Positions 45,401 through 60,400 of a stretch of DNA of 64,000 nucleotides are shown piece after piece (positions within the stretch are counted from its first letter, which is position 1; the number at the start of each line of letters is the position of its first letter). Source of the DNA: Pomacea canaliculata (taxonomy: Eukaryota; Mollusca; Gastropoda; Architaenioglossa; Ampullariidae). Where the stretch lies: NCBI RefSeq assembly GCF_003073045.1, contig NC_037603.1, forward strand, positions 17,924,192 through 17,988,191, in the 5' to 3' direction. The translations under genes were made by a program, and so were the position numbers. A model generated the notes under the pieces. That model saw nothing but the letters and a program-made list of their open reading frames with translations, was not told the origin of the DNA and did no database searches.

Positions 45401-48400
45401 TTGTATTTCTCACAGCTTGTTTCCGTATCTCCTGTAGGTGATAGCAGGGCTAGAGCACTTGCTTTCAAACCTGGATGTGGTTGGTTCAATACCCACGTAG
45501 AGTAAGCGAATGTCCTTTCATCATATTCCTTCTCAACCCAGCAGTCGGGTATAGGTACCTGACTTCATAGAGTGTTCGGGAAGTTAAGACAATGAGGGAG
45601 AGGGGAAAACAACTTGCCTGACAACAAGTGAGGTCTCACGCATTATTCTCCAATGACCGGATGGTTAGGGACGATACTTACCTGTATATATATAGCTTAA
45701 GAGACAACTGTGCGTGTTAGTTACCCCATATTTGTACCGCTTAAAGTAACAACACAAAAATAATACGATTTATTCTGATACGAAAGTGCATGAAGAAATG
45801 GGCTGATAAATGACCTGTAGCTATCTACAGGTGCAATGGCTATATAGGCACTTTTACGTATGAAATAAAAGAGAAAGAACACGCAATGCACCCTTGACTG
45901 ACAGGTGTTGAAAGTTGTCGCCTTGTCGATTAGTAAATTACAGGTAGTCATGGCTTGAATGAACACCTGACGAAGATTGAATGGTTGGAATACAGTGATA
46001 CCTCGGTTCTCGGACGCCTTGACTTTCGACCAAATCGGTATTCGACCAGGAAATTCGAGAAAATTTTGTCTTGGAATCGAACAAATATTTGGAACTCGAA
46101 CATCCGAACGTTTTTGTTTGCGTCACACGTTTAGCGAACAATACCCTGAAATAGAGCAGTTAACATTTTAATGACAATTGTATGTCCACTTTCCGCAATT
46201 TCAGTTACCCTCTGTTTTTATTGAAGAGGACGCCATAAGTTTGGTACAGGTACTGTACCACTACCCCATCCCACCCACACACACACATAAGATTGCACTG
46301 ACTTCCCCGTAATGCCAGTTCATCTGAAGTGCTCTGCTCAGTGCAGTTAGTATCATACCGAGCAACCTTATTATATCCTTATGGAAATTCTCCATCCACA
46401 ATCACAGCATAATCTAAGTCACACCCATATACTGCACATTGCGATTTGTAAGATTGCTTTAGACTGCTCACTGAGCAAGAAAAAAAAGAACAAAGTAGGG
46501 TGGAAGGGAGATGTTTGGTGCAGGACGCATAACAATGCAAAGAGCATGGAACTGGGTGTAGGTGGGAGGAAGAAGGGAAGGACCATGCACCGGCTCCCTG
46601 TGACTGGATTATACCAAGCCAAACCTCGGCACTCTTTGATGCTCATAGGGTACGTCCCTTTAGGTATTTCCGGCTGAGTCAACGAGCCCGTGGTCAGACA
46701 ACCCCTGCCAGCGCACTACCCTGGGAAGGGGACGCAAACCCGGAAACAGGTGGAGTAAACTCTCCTCACTGTAGCTACGGTAGTCTGCCCACGTTGTTAC
46801 ACGCGTGGGAGGAAGCTGAGGTTGAATGGACGCCAGTGTTCTGCTTGTGAAGGACTGACCTTTTGCTCTGACAGTGTGAACTATGTATAACTTCTAACGG
46901 ACGCCCTGAAATTAAATTAAAATTAGTAAAACTGTTAGAAAACCTGAAATTAAATTTTAAAAGGGAAAAAATGCAAGAATGATAGTGGTTGAGCCTGTTG
47001 AGGAAGTTTTGATAGTCCTGCAATGCTGGAGGGGGAAAACCCATGCGTTTCGTTCACAAAGGGCCTTAAAAGAGATGGATGGATTGAGGGAAAGAGTATA
47101 CCCGGCATCGGTTAGCCACACGCTCCAGTGCGGTAAGGCCACACCCCCTACCCACCTCTCCACTCCCCTACGTGTATACACACCGAGAGGATACACCGGT
47201 CCTCCCTCTTCCCCATCCCCTCCCCCCCCCCGACAGAAAGTTGCCGGGGTCTGAATGGCGAGGAGGAGAAGGGAAACAGTGGGGTCGGGGGTTGGGGGTG
47301 AACGGGATAGATGGTGGTGGGATACGGAAGGTGGGTTTAGTTTTCCGAGACAGGGAACGGTATCGCTTGAAGCCATCACTCATGGTTCCGAGACAATGCG
47401 GTTGATGTAACCGTTTGTTCTGGACCCTTTTCTCCCTCCCAAGCCCCATATACCCGTCGACTCTACACACACACTTAGTCGTGTCCCCTTATTCTCCGTT
47501 TCTATTGGTAGGCTAACCTTATGCAACATTCACGTTTTCGTTTGGTGTTCAGTTTGTGTGTGTGTTTGTTTTTGTTTTTCTTTGGGTGGAGGGGGTGTTT
47601 GTTTTGTATGAAGGGAGGGAAACCTTACTCTCGGATCTTGGAAAACAACAGGGCGTGAGGGTTAACCTGGAACATCCACATTGCAAAGTAAATGTGTTTC
47701 TATGTCTTGCGTTACTCTTTTACGATGCTTAATCCTTTTTCTCTTTTTCTTTCTCTTTCTCTCTGTAGCTTGCCGGCTCAGCACGAATTCTGTGCTAGCG
47801 AAGGCATTCTCAAATGCATTTTCTTTTTGAAGAGATTTTTTTTTATGTCCGGGTTATTTATCCTGCGAACTCTTTCAACTGTGGTTTTATTGTCAACCTT
47901 CGATCTGCTAGTTCTGAATAAAGTTTAAGTAGTAATTGACCTGGTGACCTCAGGGTTTAGTGAAATAAATAGTCAAACATTCCTTGCGCTCTTGCACTTG
48001 CTGCACTGTGGCAAGAGAAGGATGGGGAGAATAAGCCTCCGTGACTTTTTCGAGTCAAAGGGAGATAATGCAGTGATGTGCCTGGGTGACGTCCCGTCTA
48101 CTACCTGTGGAACAAACTGCTTCGGGTTTGGGGATGAAAGGGACAGTAAAACAGACGCCGACTGGCATTTACAGAGGGCTGGAGGGTTCGCTCCCTTACC
48201 TCCCACCTATATTTCTCTTTTGCTCTCTCTCTCTCGCGATGCTCTCCCAAATTATGTTTTCATGGTTTCGCTTTGTAGTCGGCGTATGTCGTAATTGCTT
48301 GTGCGCAGTATTTTTTTTTTTTTCGTTTGTAGCGACTGGTAACATCTTAGAACGCAGAAAGTAAACATGCCCCGGAGTCAAGTATAACCAATGATTTTTC

Positions 48401-51400
48401 TACAGACGAAAGGAATAGTTCTGCCAGATTAGGGGAGGATCTGAGAAACGGTGAACGTTGGCCTAAGCCTTTACCAGAACGCGCGCGCGCACACACACAC
48501 ATCGCCACACTCGGCTTTATTTCAAAAATGTCTGGGAAGGAGGGAAGAAAAGAGATTTCAGTGTGGGGAAGTGGAGGGAAACAGTGCGAGACCTTACTTT
48601 ACGACCATTATTTCAAATATTTGTCGTTGCAAGTGCTGAGCAGTGGGCCTCTTTGACTGCACCCAGTAGCCCGCAGTTTTTGTTTTGTTTTCGTGTGTTA
48701 CGGTTCTTATTATTAAAGAAATTATTTAATATTAAAATATTAATATTTATTATTATAAAATTTCACATTATTTTTTGCTAATCTTCTCAATCATCCTCTG
48801 GGATGAATTTTGTTTAGACTTTGTAAATGATTAAAAGAGAAGTGTGTCAGTTTTGTTCTTTTGGGAAGTGTCTGTGTGTGCATGCGTGGGTGACTGCCGA
48901 TAAAAATAGTATTTTAAAAAAATATTGTTGTCATGTTTCAGCAAGATGAATTAGTCCCTCCAAGATGCGGTGGCTGCACGGTCGTAGGAAACTGTAAATG
49001 TATAGGAGAGAAAGGATCGAGGGTAAGCTTCTCTTTATTCTTCTCTCTCATAAACGAGCGCAAACACACATTACTTCCCTTTCCTCTCTCACACGCAAAC
49101 ATATACATTATCTCCCCTTTCATTTCTTATCAGCTCTTTTATTGGTCTCATTTTCATTTGAAAAGAAAAAATTCTCTGTATGATGTTCACATTATTATTA
49201 GTCTAATGGACTTATCGAGTTCTCTCCCTTCATAATCTGGTCCTGACATCACAACTGTAAAAGTCAGACCTGAAAAAAAAAAAAAAACCAACACGTTGAT
49301 TTGGTTCAACGCATAGTTTGAAAAAAATGTGTATTTATGTGGCAGGGTCCCCCAGGTCTCATTGGACCAGAAGGCCCACAAGGCAATCAAGGATTTCAGG
49401 GCCCAGAGGGCCTGCCGGGTCCTAAGGGCACCAAAGGTGAACCCGGTCTTCCTGGCCCACTTGGCGAAAAAGGCAACAGGGTGAGCTGTTTGCTTATTTT
49501 ATTATTAATCATTTATTGTACTCATTTTAAGAGTACGAGATTAAGTTTAGACATTTGCATGCCTCTGTGTCTAAGCCTGAGTATTTATCTGTAGCTTGTC
49601 TGTCTTCTCTAGCCCCTTCCCACATGCCCACATTCTCAGCATCATAACAAGCATATTTGTCTGGGAATTTCTAAAAACTAACGGACACACACCCACGCTG
49701 GGAAGACTGTTTTTGCATCTGTGTTTGTGTTTTCCGCATTGGACAAGTGTCAGAGTGGATCCTTATCAAGGTTCTTGCAATGGATGACTTGCTAGAGAAC
49801 GTGAGTTTTCGTTTTCGCTGCTCCTGACCTGGAATTTCCTAGTCCCAGATTGCACTTATTCACCCCTTCCACAGCCCACACTTGTGGAAACGTTTAGCCA
49901 GTCCTACCCCACCCCTTCCTTGCTGCATTCTCTTGCGCTTCGGAGAAAAACGAGCGGTGTGAGAGGGCCTTCCAAAGCGGATACTAGACGTACGAAGTCT
50001 GAAAATGACCGTGTGAGTCTGTTTCTATTTTTATCTGGCTTCCCAAGGGACTTTTCCTAAAGAGTTAAAGAGAAGTATTCTCTATAGACTCGCATACTAA
50101 AGAAAATAGGAGAAAGTCGAAAACAGACTCTTATGAGGAGAAGCCAAGCACCAGCAAGAGGTTTACACAAGAGGAAATGGGCAATCGACAGAAGGATAGA
50201 GGAAGGAAGTAGGAAATTGTCAGACGTTTGTAGAAAGGATATGCAGGTGTAAAAGAGACATAGCATTTGTTGAAAAGAAGAGAATGGTAAATGGTTCTTA
50301 AAGAGTCGACATACAATTTTTTTAAAGGAGGGGACAACGAGCGAGAGAATGTTGAACTCTCAGGGATCTCTCCCTCTCAAAAAAAACGCTAATCTGTATC
50401 GCGTGAGAAGAGAACCCTAGAACTTGCAAAGAAACAAAGGATAGTTCAGAAATAAAAACATATGACTGCTTACATAGTATTATTTTGTTATGTGCAGTTA
50501 TTTGCTACACGATAAAGCCGTTCGTAAATAAATGTACAATTCTGACATTATCAGCAGCTGCAACACAACAGGGTGTCGGTTTTCAAACATTAACTCCCTT
50601 TGTACCTCAATCCCGCTGTTTCGAAAGAAACAAAACACAAAGAAGAGAACAGAATTTTCAGAACAAAGAAAAGAAAGAAAGGCGGCGCGTTGAAGGGACG
50701 TGGGTGAGGGGGAGGAGTGAACAGCATTCACCATGTTCACCGTATCATTTCTCCGCCTTGGTGGACGCATTCCACCAGGATGCAATCTAGGCGACAGCTG
50801 CTGTGAAACGGCCCCCACACCAAGTCCATGCTTGCATTCACATGTTCTTGACGACGAGGGAGGGGTGGGAAACTGTTAAAAGTGCAGACAGAGGTGGGGT
50901 AAGAGTGGAAAGAAACAGGAAGTGGGGGGGGGGCGGGGTGACCTGGGGGAGGGGTTGACGAAAGAAGTGAACAGATGCAGTTCTGCGTTTGAGTGTCGGT
51001 ATGACAAAGTTATCCTCCCACCCCCTTCCCGAGAGGGAGGCACACGTCAGATAGCATCAATTTGTTTTAAAGTATTCGTAAACAACACGGCAAGGGCTGG
51101 ATGTGGCTTCGAAAGGAATGTTCGTCTGGGATATTTCAATACCCAGAGCTCGCGCACACGCCACATACATTCCCTTTTCCCCCGTAATTGGTTGAAGCAG
51201 TCCTGGGCCGGGTATACACAGTTACTCTACCTAGATGCTATTGCATTTAGCAGTCAGATAAAATAATTATCAAATATTAGCAGGTTAGCTGATTCCCAGG
51301 TAGCAATATCCAGCTAGTGTGTCTCCATCCCCGAGCTGTAAGCTGAACTCTAGTGGGGCTGTCCGTGGGCAGAAATCCACAATCAAATCAACAATGGCAA

Positions 51401-54400
51401 AAAAAAAAACCAATAAAAATGCAGAAGTTGTGTAGCAGACGCCGCTTATAATAAATAAAAATAAACATGTCATTAAATGAATGAAGTGAATGAATGGCCT
51501 AACAGACGACTACCAACGTAGAAGGCGGAGCGATGGATGTGTGTGTGTGTAAACATTTGTGTATGAAGCCATCTTAATCCAGATTCCAGATGCTCAGTAG
51601 AAGCAGGACACGCCCTCGCATGTCGAGGTTCAATGAGATCGAATCCTTCTAATTCGGCACGCATTACAGAAGAGTGGATGAAACAGACCCACTGCTTTTA
51701 TGTCCCAGGATGTGATTGGTAGATTAAGTTTTGTACGCCATAGGAAAAAAGCTGAGGGATGCTACACAGTTGATTCAGGGGGCTAGGGTGGTCGAAAGGC
51801 ACCTTAGATGGATATTGCATTTAAAACAAGTCCCTCAAGAGTCCCACGAAGAAATAAAGGTCCCGGGTGGTATTACAAACATGCCACACGACATGTGGTC
51901 AAAACTGTCAAGTCAGCAAGTCTACCAATTTTTATAACAACAGTGTATCCTCTACAAACGGTTCTCATCTGTATAGCACATAAAGAAGAAGCTGTTGTGG
52001 TGCCGATGTACGTTTCTTGCTGGATAAGGGAAGGGGGGTCGAATCACGTGGCTTTAACCCATGATGAAAGACCCACTTACCTACTTCCTTCCATCTAGGT
52101 CCCGCAGCTTGCAGTTTCAGCTGCCAGTGAGATGTGTAAGTAGGAAACGAGGTTATTGGGTGAATACGATAAAAGACAGAACCGATGTAGCGCGAGCAAA
52201 GGCAGGGCAAGCCATATTTCCTAACAGTTTGGTCTACGGGTATCGTCGCACGTCTGGGAAATGGCAACACAATGTGCAGGTTGTAACTCTCTCGGAAGGG
52301 GGAAAAATCCAGCAAGCGACACAACCAAGGCAAACCTTTTTTTTTTTAAAAAAAAAGAGTGAGAGAGCGAGGGAGAGAGCGAGGGAGAGAGGCGTTTTCC
52401 TTTCTGTTCCTCGCTAGATGTCTGAGTTGCAAATTCGATGGAATTTTAACTGCTTCCTTTTCCTTCTTCATTCCAAACACTACGACGTGAACAAGTCAGT
52501 TATGTGTAATACGGTGACACGTTTACCCAGACAGAATAATTAATGACCGCCCTAACTGTCTGCCGCACTGGCCTGTCGACGCATTAAGGATGTATGTGTG
52601 ACTATCAACATGTCCCTCGTCGAAAGGTGATGTGAGAGAACAGTTCGATGTAAAATATTAGTCAAGAATAATGAACTACGCCGCGTATGAAACACTTGCT
52701 CCAGTCATCTGCAAAACTTGTTTTGGGAGTTGTTTTTTTCCTTCTTTTTTTTTTTTTCCATTGCCGATCCATGCCGGTTGCAGGTGCAGGCTTGGAACTC
52801 CACTAAGCACATGCGGAGGTGCACACACATCGGAATGATCGGAGACCTTTCCGAAAGGTCAAATGCACATGTCTCAGCTCCGCTTTTCTTTCCTATTGTC
52901 GATTGCTAGACTAGAGTAAATGTTTTAAGTTGTTTTTCCGAAACCGCTCAGACTAAAAGAATCGGAAGGAAGGCGCTTGGACAATTACCACTTTGTGATT
53001 ATTTGGATCACATACATACATCAATGCATACATACTTCAAATACACGCGATACAAAGAAAATACACACCAATGAATGGTCATGTTACTGAAAGCTTTTGA
53101 AAGACAAAAACTCATTAGTGAGGTTTGGAGTGTATAATAGAAACATATCCCGATCCTGACTGGCAGAAAACTTTTTTCCTCTTTTATTTTATTGGGAGTG
53201 TGTGGATACATCCCACCAGCCACCCCAATCAAATAATCAGGTAATGCGCCTCACAGATGGGCACACCGTGAAAATGCTTCATGAACCCTGTTACACAGTA
53301 TCGCCTGGTGTTCTGATATTAAAGTTGTTCGCTTGTTGTGTCAGACCAAACACGCCGGTGCATGCAGGGTAAACGCGGTCCGTAACTCACGTGCTGAACG
53401 CTGCACATGGTTCTCATTATCTCAGGGTCCACTCAGTGCAGACGTCTGGTATTCGATGGTGGCTGGACTTTTTCCCGCCTGCCTTCAGTTTGAGATGAGA
53501 TTTTTAAAAATCCACACATAAAAAAACCCAGCAAGCCAAGTCGAAGAACAAATGTCATGACACATCTCGATCTCGTCGGTCCCTGACTTCACAATGCCAA
53601 CGTTGTGCTTAGAGTTGCCTGCTCTTGCAGATGGTTTGTTATCCTCTGCCGCAGTGACCTCTGCTCCCTCCAGTATACTGACCTTTGCCCTCGACGTGGC
53701 TCGGAAGATGCCAGATAAGACGAAAGCGGCTCCCCCTTGTCAGCATCGCGCTGCTCTAGCAGCACTCGCTCGCTCTCGGAGGTATGGCAATAATAACTCG
53801 GGTCCCTGGCAGCTGTCATTGCCTTCTCGTGCGAAGGGGACTTGGACTGCTGTCACAATAACTGTCTCTATCCAATATTTGTATAATTATAGAATGCATT
53901 CTATAGGTATAGAATTGTATGATGAGCCAAATTGGATAACAACTTCGCAGATAATGTAAACGAAATAGTGGGTTTATCGCATTTTTCTATATCTCTAATT
54001 ATAAAATGAATTTTCTAGTTTCAGAATGCGTTCTAGAAATATAAAATGAGTTTCATAGCTATAGAAGGCATTCTATGATCTATAAAATGAACTGTAAAGT
54101 TAGAGAACTTTGTAAAAAAAAATCCTTCTATTTTGGACCCCATACCCGGCAGTTCTCGAACGACATGCTTGTAAGTGAAATTAAAGGTGTATGGAGTGCA
54201 ATTTTTGAGTAAACTTCGCTTCATGGTACTACAGGTGTGTTTTGCACATAAAGACTAGATTAATAACCAAATAAAGCTCAGCGCAAAATGTTGTTTCTGG
54301 CGAATAACCTCCTTCAGTTTCCAAGATGCATGCCTACAAACATTGCAAGAGGTCAAAATCGTGACGTCACGTTTGTACACAGATCCGCCTAAATAACTTG

Positions 54401-57400
54401 TGGTCCTACCTCGCCCACTGGATGAGGGTTTGACAGATTAGTGTATACATGTACTGTAATCTTGATCTCTTCTTGTGCATGATGATGTTTGCAGGCACCT
54501 AAACTTGGGTTAAAAGTATCTTGCACTGAGCTTTACCCACTCACCTCTAATCTTCAATTAAAATTTCGAAGGGTTTGGAAAGAAGCCAAGTCAGATGAAG
54601 AAAAGATTAAGTCGTCGAGCCACTTCCAGCCTCGCATACAACGATAAATAAGAAATGAAAAAGTTTTATGAAAAAAAAAAACGCGACAAATTTTTTTGAA
54701 TAAAAAAACTTTTCACGGAAATGGCATAAAAAAACAACTTCGTAAACACGCTAGCTTGGGAAAAGTTTTTTTTTTTTAATTTAAAATGTTTTGTACAAGA
54801 GCTTAGACAGCCAGAGAGCGCAATACACGGGAATTCCAGTGGAGTCGCTGAAATCGTGTATGGGTGTGTGTTAGTCTCGTCATTTCTCGTACTTCGGCTG
54901 GGGAGAGTTGGGAAGCTCGGGTCTCTAGCAGTCAGCACCACCTATTTTGCGGCGAATGCACACATTTCTGTCTTCTTTCCTTTTCTGAGTGTGTTACACG
55001 TTCTATGTAAATTGTTTTACTTTAAACTTCATGTGTTCTGTTTTTTACTGTAAACTTTGTTTTGTTGATTATTTGGGGCTTACTTTGTTTCCTTGTTTGG
55101 TTTCTTTAAATTTATGTGTCCATGAGTTTTTTTGTACAAAAGTGTTTGCTTTTTTGGATTAAGCTGATATAAATAATTAACAGTGTATAAACTATTATTC
55201 ATTTATTCTTCAGAGACTTTTATGAAGACCTAAGTATTACTTTCCCTCTCACTAGTCAGAAATAGTGTTCAGCATCTCCATTTATCAGATTCAGATAAGG
55301 TCGTAGACCCCTGAGTCACTTGTGAGACCATTAAGACATCAAAAAATTTATCCAAAACCTGAAATGCAAATAACCTGAAATCTAAAATAACCATTCAGTT
55401 ATCTTTAGACGACCCCATGAACTCAATGTCTTCTTGTTTTTATCCACAGGGGAAGATGGGCGTACCCGGATTTCCTGGCATAAACGGCATTCCTGTAAGT
55501 ATTATACCTGCATTCACGGGTACAGCTGCTCGCTTATGTCAAGATCGTGGAATTGATTTTGTGTGTGTGTGTTTCCCGTGATGCTGAGAGGCTAAATAGT
55601 GTGCTTGACCCGCCGACCTGTAGCTGAGTCCAGTCGTCACGAAATTATCCGTGACAGCAGCGATGGACAAGTGACATGGAAGATATTCGTTTTTGCAATT
55701 AGCCAATCAGCACTGACGCCCCACACCTGGTGTTGATTTTCCCCTAAGATTGTTTGTCCCACCCCCGCTTTCTCTGGCATTCCTTTGTTATCTCCTCCGT
55801 CCACTCAAGCCACATCCGTTTGTGTCTTTGAGTTCTCCTCCCTACACTCCCGCTGCTTAGGGTCAGTCTTGTACACAGGCCTCCAGGCAGGGAAATCAGA
55901 CTCCTCGAATTTTCATGGCTGATCCTCTTCCTACAGCAACAGGGCGTGGAAGGTTCTACCATCGCCATTGCTGCAGTTGTTTATGTTTGTATTACTGTTG
56001 TTGCTATGGCTATTATTCATACCAACAAGGGGCGCGCGATTCATTCCGGGATTAAAGGGTTAAAGACCAATGAAAGACCTTGTTTGCCTGACCCTGGACG
56101 GTGGCCTGTTTTCAGGAGAGGGTTGTCTCCTCCTTCCAGCATCGGTTGTACCCTGGCACTGCTGATAAAAAAAAAAAAAAGCGTCCAAGAAAGAGAACTC
56201 GCGTATGCGCAGTAGCTGCCCTTCTTCCCCATAGTCGCCTTCCCTGAAGCAGAATGTTTGACAGAGCTTTTTGGACACAAGGCTCGGCTATCAAATGTGC
56301 TTCAAGAACGCTAATAAATAACCCGGGCAGGGAGACAACTGACAGGAAAACATTTCTGATAAGAGATAAGCCTGGTTGTTGTTAGTTTCTGTTAGTTGTG
56401 GTGCATATAGATTCCACAGAGCAATCCTGCAACTTTAGAGATGTGTGGAAACTTCTCGATCTGAGGGGTTAGCCAAGTGTTAAGGTCGGAGAGGTCAGAC
56501 GAGTTGTTCATATGAAGAACTTGTGACTAAAGTTCTTTTTTTTCCTTCCCTTTTCTCCTAAAATGGAAATTATTGTCTTACCGTTGCTGCCTCCCTTATT
56601 GGGAACGCCAAGCAAAACTAATACTCACGAATTTTTTTCGATATTAATGTTGTCAAGATGACTGATACTTAGAAATAAATGCAGACGACAATGAGCTAGA
56701 ATGGAATACCATCACAAACACGATTGCTACTGGGGTTCAGCCACGCTATACACATCCTATACATATCCATGCTATAATCCTTTATTCCTTCCGTCGGTTT
56801 TTTTTATTGCGAGTCTCATCACTTTTTCACCCTTACGTTCCATGATCCTCTCCACAGCAAATATAATCAGTCTGGTCGCCCTTTAGGATTTGGGTACTTC
56901 CTGTGATTATACATCCCCAGAAAGTCCTCACTCATCTTTGCTATTTCTGGGTATGTGCTGGGATGAATTTGGCTACCGTGCCAATCTGCACGAGCGCCCG
57001 CCACCGACGTTCATTCATTCCAAGTCCCTTCCACTTGATCAGCTTCGCTGGCTGGCTGTGTTTATGGTGCTGGCAGTTGTCCCAATGTTGTTATACACTG
57101 TATTCACTGTTTTTATTATCGTGCAGTACTGGTAAGTTTCCTCCCTTTGGATTATTGTTATTCATATACTTAGTATACTTGATACTGAGCAAGACACTAG
57201 ATGTGGGTGGGACCCAGGTCGAGGCCAAGTGTCCGGTCGTGGTAGCTGGATCTTAACCGTCTTCTAGCACCCTTCACCATGTGGACAAATAAAATTACGG
57301 CGTATATGTTGTTGTGGTTGTTGGTTAATGTTGGTCAGCATGCTATCACTTTCAGGCAAAACAGATTGGGGATGGGGATGTTGGAGGGTGACCTGACACA

Positions 57401-60400
57401 CGAGAAAGTATACTGATGAAGTCGAATGTTGAGGCTTATTTATTGTATGGTTTCTTAACTTGTATGTACATAGAGCGCTACCGTAATGTTCATCGTGTAT
57501 GTTTTCCATAGGGTATCCCTGGTCAGCGAGGCCCAAGAGGCCCACCCGGCTTGGACGGATGCAACGGAACACAAGTAAGTAAAAATGCCACAGACCCTAC
57601 CCGAAAACAGACGCACGCATGCATAAGCTAAAATAAGTTAAATTCGTTAGTTAATTTGGCACGCAAGTCTTAGACACACATTTCCGGAGTTATCGTTTGA
57701 TTAATTTGCAATCTCTAAGCGTATAACAAATATACATTAAATGATGGCCTAGCTGTCACATCCTGTTACTGTAGTAATAAACATCATCTTCCAAATCATG
57801 CTTTTTTTTTTTTTTTTCAAAAGAGAAAATGTTGCCGCTAGCAACGCTTTTAAAAACGAAAATGCTGTGTCAGCATATTTAAAGCAGGCCGCTCCCGAAT
57901 ACTTGCTGTGTCTGAGAGAAAGGAATTTCCTGAAAGCGAGGCAGAAGGCGAATCAAGGTGCGCCGTGTGCGCTCACCAGACCAAGGGAGAGCACCCATGT
58001 GAAGGATCTCGTAGCCAGCTGTAGATTACCGCCGCTCCTCTCTAGAGCATGGGAATGATGTTTCGAGCGCAGTTTAGTTTAATGATCATCAAAAGTGGTA
58101 TCTTCTAACGCAGTTTTAAACAAAAAAATTTAATATAATAATTGTGAGAGTCGGATAAATTCTACAAACTTCAAATAAGCAACATTTATTTATAGAGCTC
58201 GCAATTTTCTTTTAGTTTTAGCTTAGTTTATTCCTTGTTACTCCTCGATAAGGATAGGGAAGCAGCAACACCTTGCCAGCGGACCAGGAATTTTTTTTAT
58301 GCCACACTAACAGTCAGGAATCTATTGAGATGACTTCTGGATAAAAATATCAGTTAAGCCTGCAAAGCCCATAGCGTTTGAAATGAATTTTTTTTAATTT
58401 GTGTATGTGTGCTCGCTGGGTATGCGCACACAACCATATCTGCGTGTCAATTTTTTTCAGTGTATTCACAGTCTTTTTTTCTCAGCTAAGTTTTGTAGAC
58501 TTTTTTCATCTTTTAAATCTGATCTTTTGCATTATATTTTTCAATCAGTATCTGTAGTGATTTTTTAAATTAGTCCACAAAGAAAAATCTGTTTCCATTT
58601 GCTAAACTATATATAGGTGCCTCCTGTAAGGTCATATAAGGGGGAAAAAATTCACTCCTAAAAACTATTCAAAATATGACATAGAATACGCGTCATTGAA
58701 ATAAGTGAATATAGTTTGATGTACAAAGATGTCTTTAGTGAAGGGGGAGATGTAGCAGTTTGGCAAAGTTTATATGAATTATGAGAACATAATTATATAT
58801 CATACATCATCTTACACAAATGCATCTACACAAACACCAAACACACATACATTTACATACATTTACATTTAATATTAATCAGTGGTCAGGAGCCACTATA
58901 CTATCCCATTTCTTTACATACCTTTGGAGTTTATAATGGCAATGACCATGATGAACTTAGTTAATGTCATCATCATTACTACTACTCAGACTTATTTGAT
59001 TGGATTCTTCCCCCATCCTAGGGAGATCCTGGTCTATCTGGTCTGCCTGGCCTGCCTGGTTTAGATGGTGGTCCAGGTATTCCTGGTCTAAAAGGTCAAA
59101 AAGGTGAACCTGCTGAAGGAGGTCCTAGGATCAAGGGTCAAAAGGTCAGAATATTTTCATGTATGTGTTTAAATGTTTTTCTGTTTTCTTGTTTCCCCTG
59201 CCCTGTTTTGTATTTTGGGGTGGTTTTGTTTTTGCTTGCCTTCACAAAAATATTCATTTTTTTTCTTGCCTGTCATTCAGGGTGAATCTGGCCCACCTGG
59301 GTTTCCTGGACAACCTGTAAGTAAAACAATGAAGTGAATAAATTTATTGCTATATCTGCTTCACAATTGATTAATATTACAAATCAGTGTGCAGTAAATA
59401 ATGACTGATAGAATATAGATTTCAAGAGGCTTAGCTTTATTGTTATTAGTTGGATTGTGTTAGTTTTGAAGTATTCTGTTTTTTATTGTTTGGTTTTTCC
59501 CTAATTGTTTATATTTTAGCAACACAAAAAGCAAGGCTAGATGGTAAATATTCTAGAAAAATGGTGGAAACATTACCACTAATATATAGATCTCTAGAAA
59601 TTAACAAATTGGGAGAGAAAAAGTTTTTTTTCTTCAAATTATAAGGGCTTTCCGGGACAAGATGGGCCCATTGGACCTAAAGGTGATGCTGGTCTACCTG
59701 GAATTCCGGTAAGTAAAATTTTCAGTAAGTCATGAATATTGCACAGCTTGCTTCAAGTGAGATTTTTATTTTTTATTTGGGAGATGGGTGGTGGGGGACC
59801 TGCATGTGTGTGTGTATGTGAGAAAGAGTGTGTGTGTGTGTGAGGATTTAAATGCAGACTTGTATGAGAAAGAAATAGAATAAATTTTAATGCACATGAA
59901 TGTTTTGGTTTCTTAATTCCCCATGATGCTCTAATGAGGAGACACTGTTAACAGAAAATTACCTCTAAAATTTAGTGTCAAATAAAACATTAATGTTGGT
60001 TTTTGTTTTAATTTTAATGTAATCATTTCTTTCCATGCTTGCAGCAAATACACTTTACTTCCAGGTTAAGGCTACAGAATGTTTTTAAAATAACATGAGA
60101 AAAGTCATATTCCTAACATCTTGGCTTCTGAAGATTTTACCTCATACAAAAATTTTTAATTTAGGGCTTGCCAGGAGAACCAGGTATGAAGGGTGAAAAG
60201 GAGCAATGGGCATTAAACTGATTGGTCCTCAAGGTGAAAAAGGAGAGCCAGGACCCCAAGGCCCTCCTGGTGTACCCGCAGTAGCAGGGTCTGAAGCTCA
60301 AACTCTTCAAGTTGGTCCACCAGGCCCACCGGGAATGAGCGGCGACCCAGGAATGAAGGTAAGATTCTTTACTTCTTTAAGAGTTTTTAGTGTGGCCCAT

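Larger units (their letters stand above)
39723..48941. other. Collagen alpha2 intron 2 (9.2 kb)
   Basis: I find no additional gene. It contains a CAG/CAA-rich microsatellite at about 41850-41886, a tRNA-like SINE near 45430-45640, one possible DNA-transposon end near 45991, C-rich DNA at 47185-47235 and several GT/CA tracts. Many open frames occur, but none resembles a known protein. Its size and position make it a likely place for regulatory DNA, which the sequence alone does not reveal. Confidence 0.6.

Noticed and set aside
45435..45510. A functional tRNA gene
   Set aside because: A- and B-box-like sequences are present, but I could not pair an acceptor stem, and a SINE-type body follows.
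46236..46270. Opposite inverted end for the possible pogo-like element at 45991
   Set aside because: The sequence ggtacaggtactgtaccact only loosely resembles the inverse of the left end. I could not align it well enough.
39723..48941. Several open frames over 90 codons as possible nested genes
   Set aside because: They overlap on both strands, have no recognisable domains, and are what chance gives in 9 kb with GC-moderate patches.
55946..56215. Open frame starting [15 protein letters not shown] with one hydrophobic stretch
   Set aside because: There is no family resemblance, no splice context and no promoter, and it lies within a collagen alpha2 intron.
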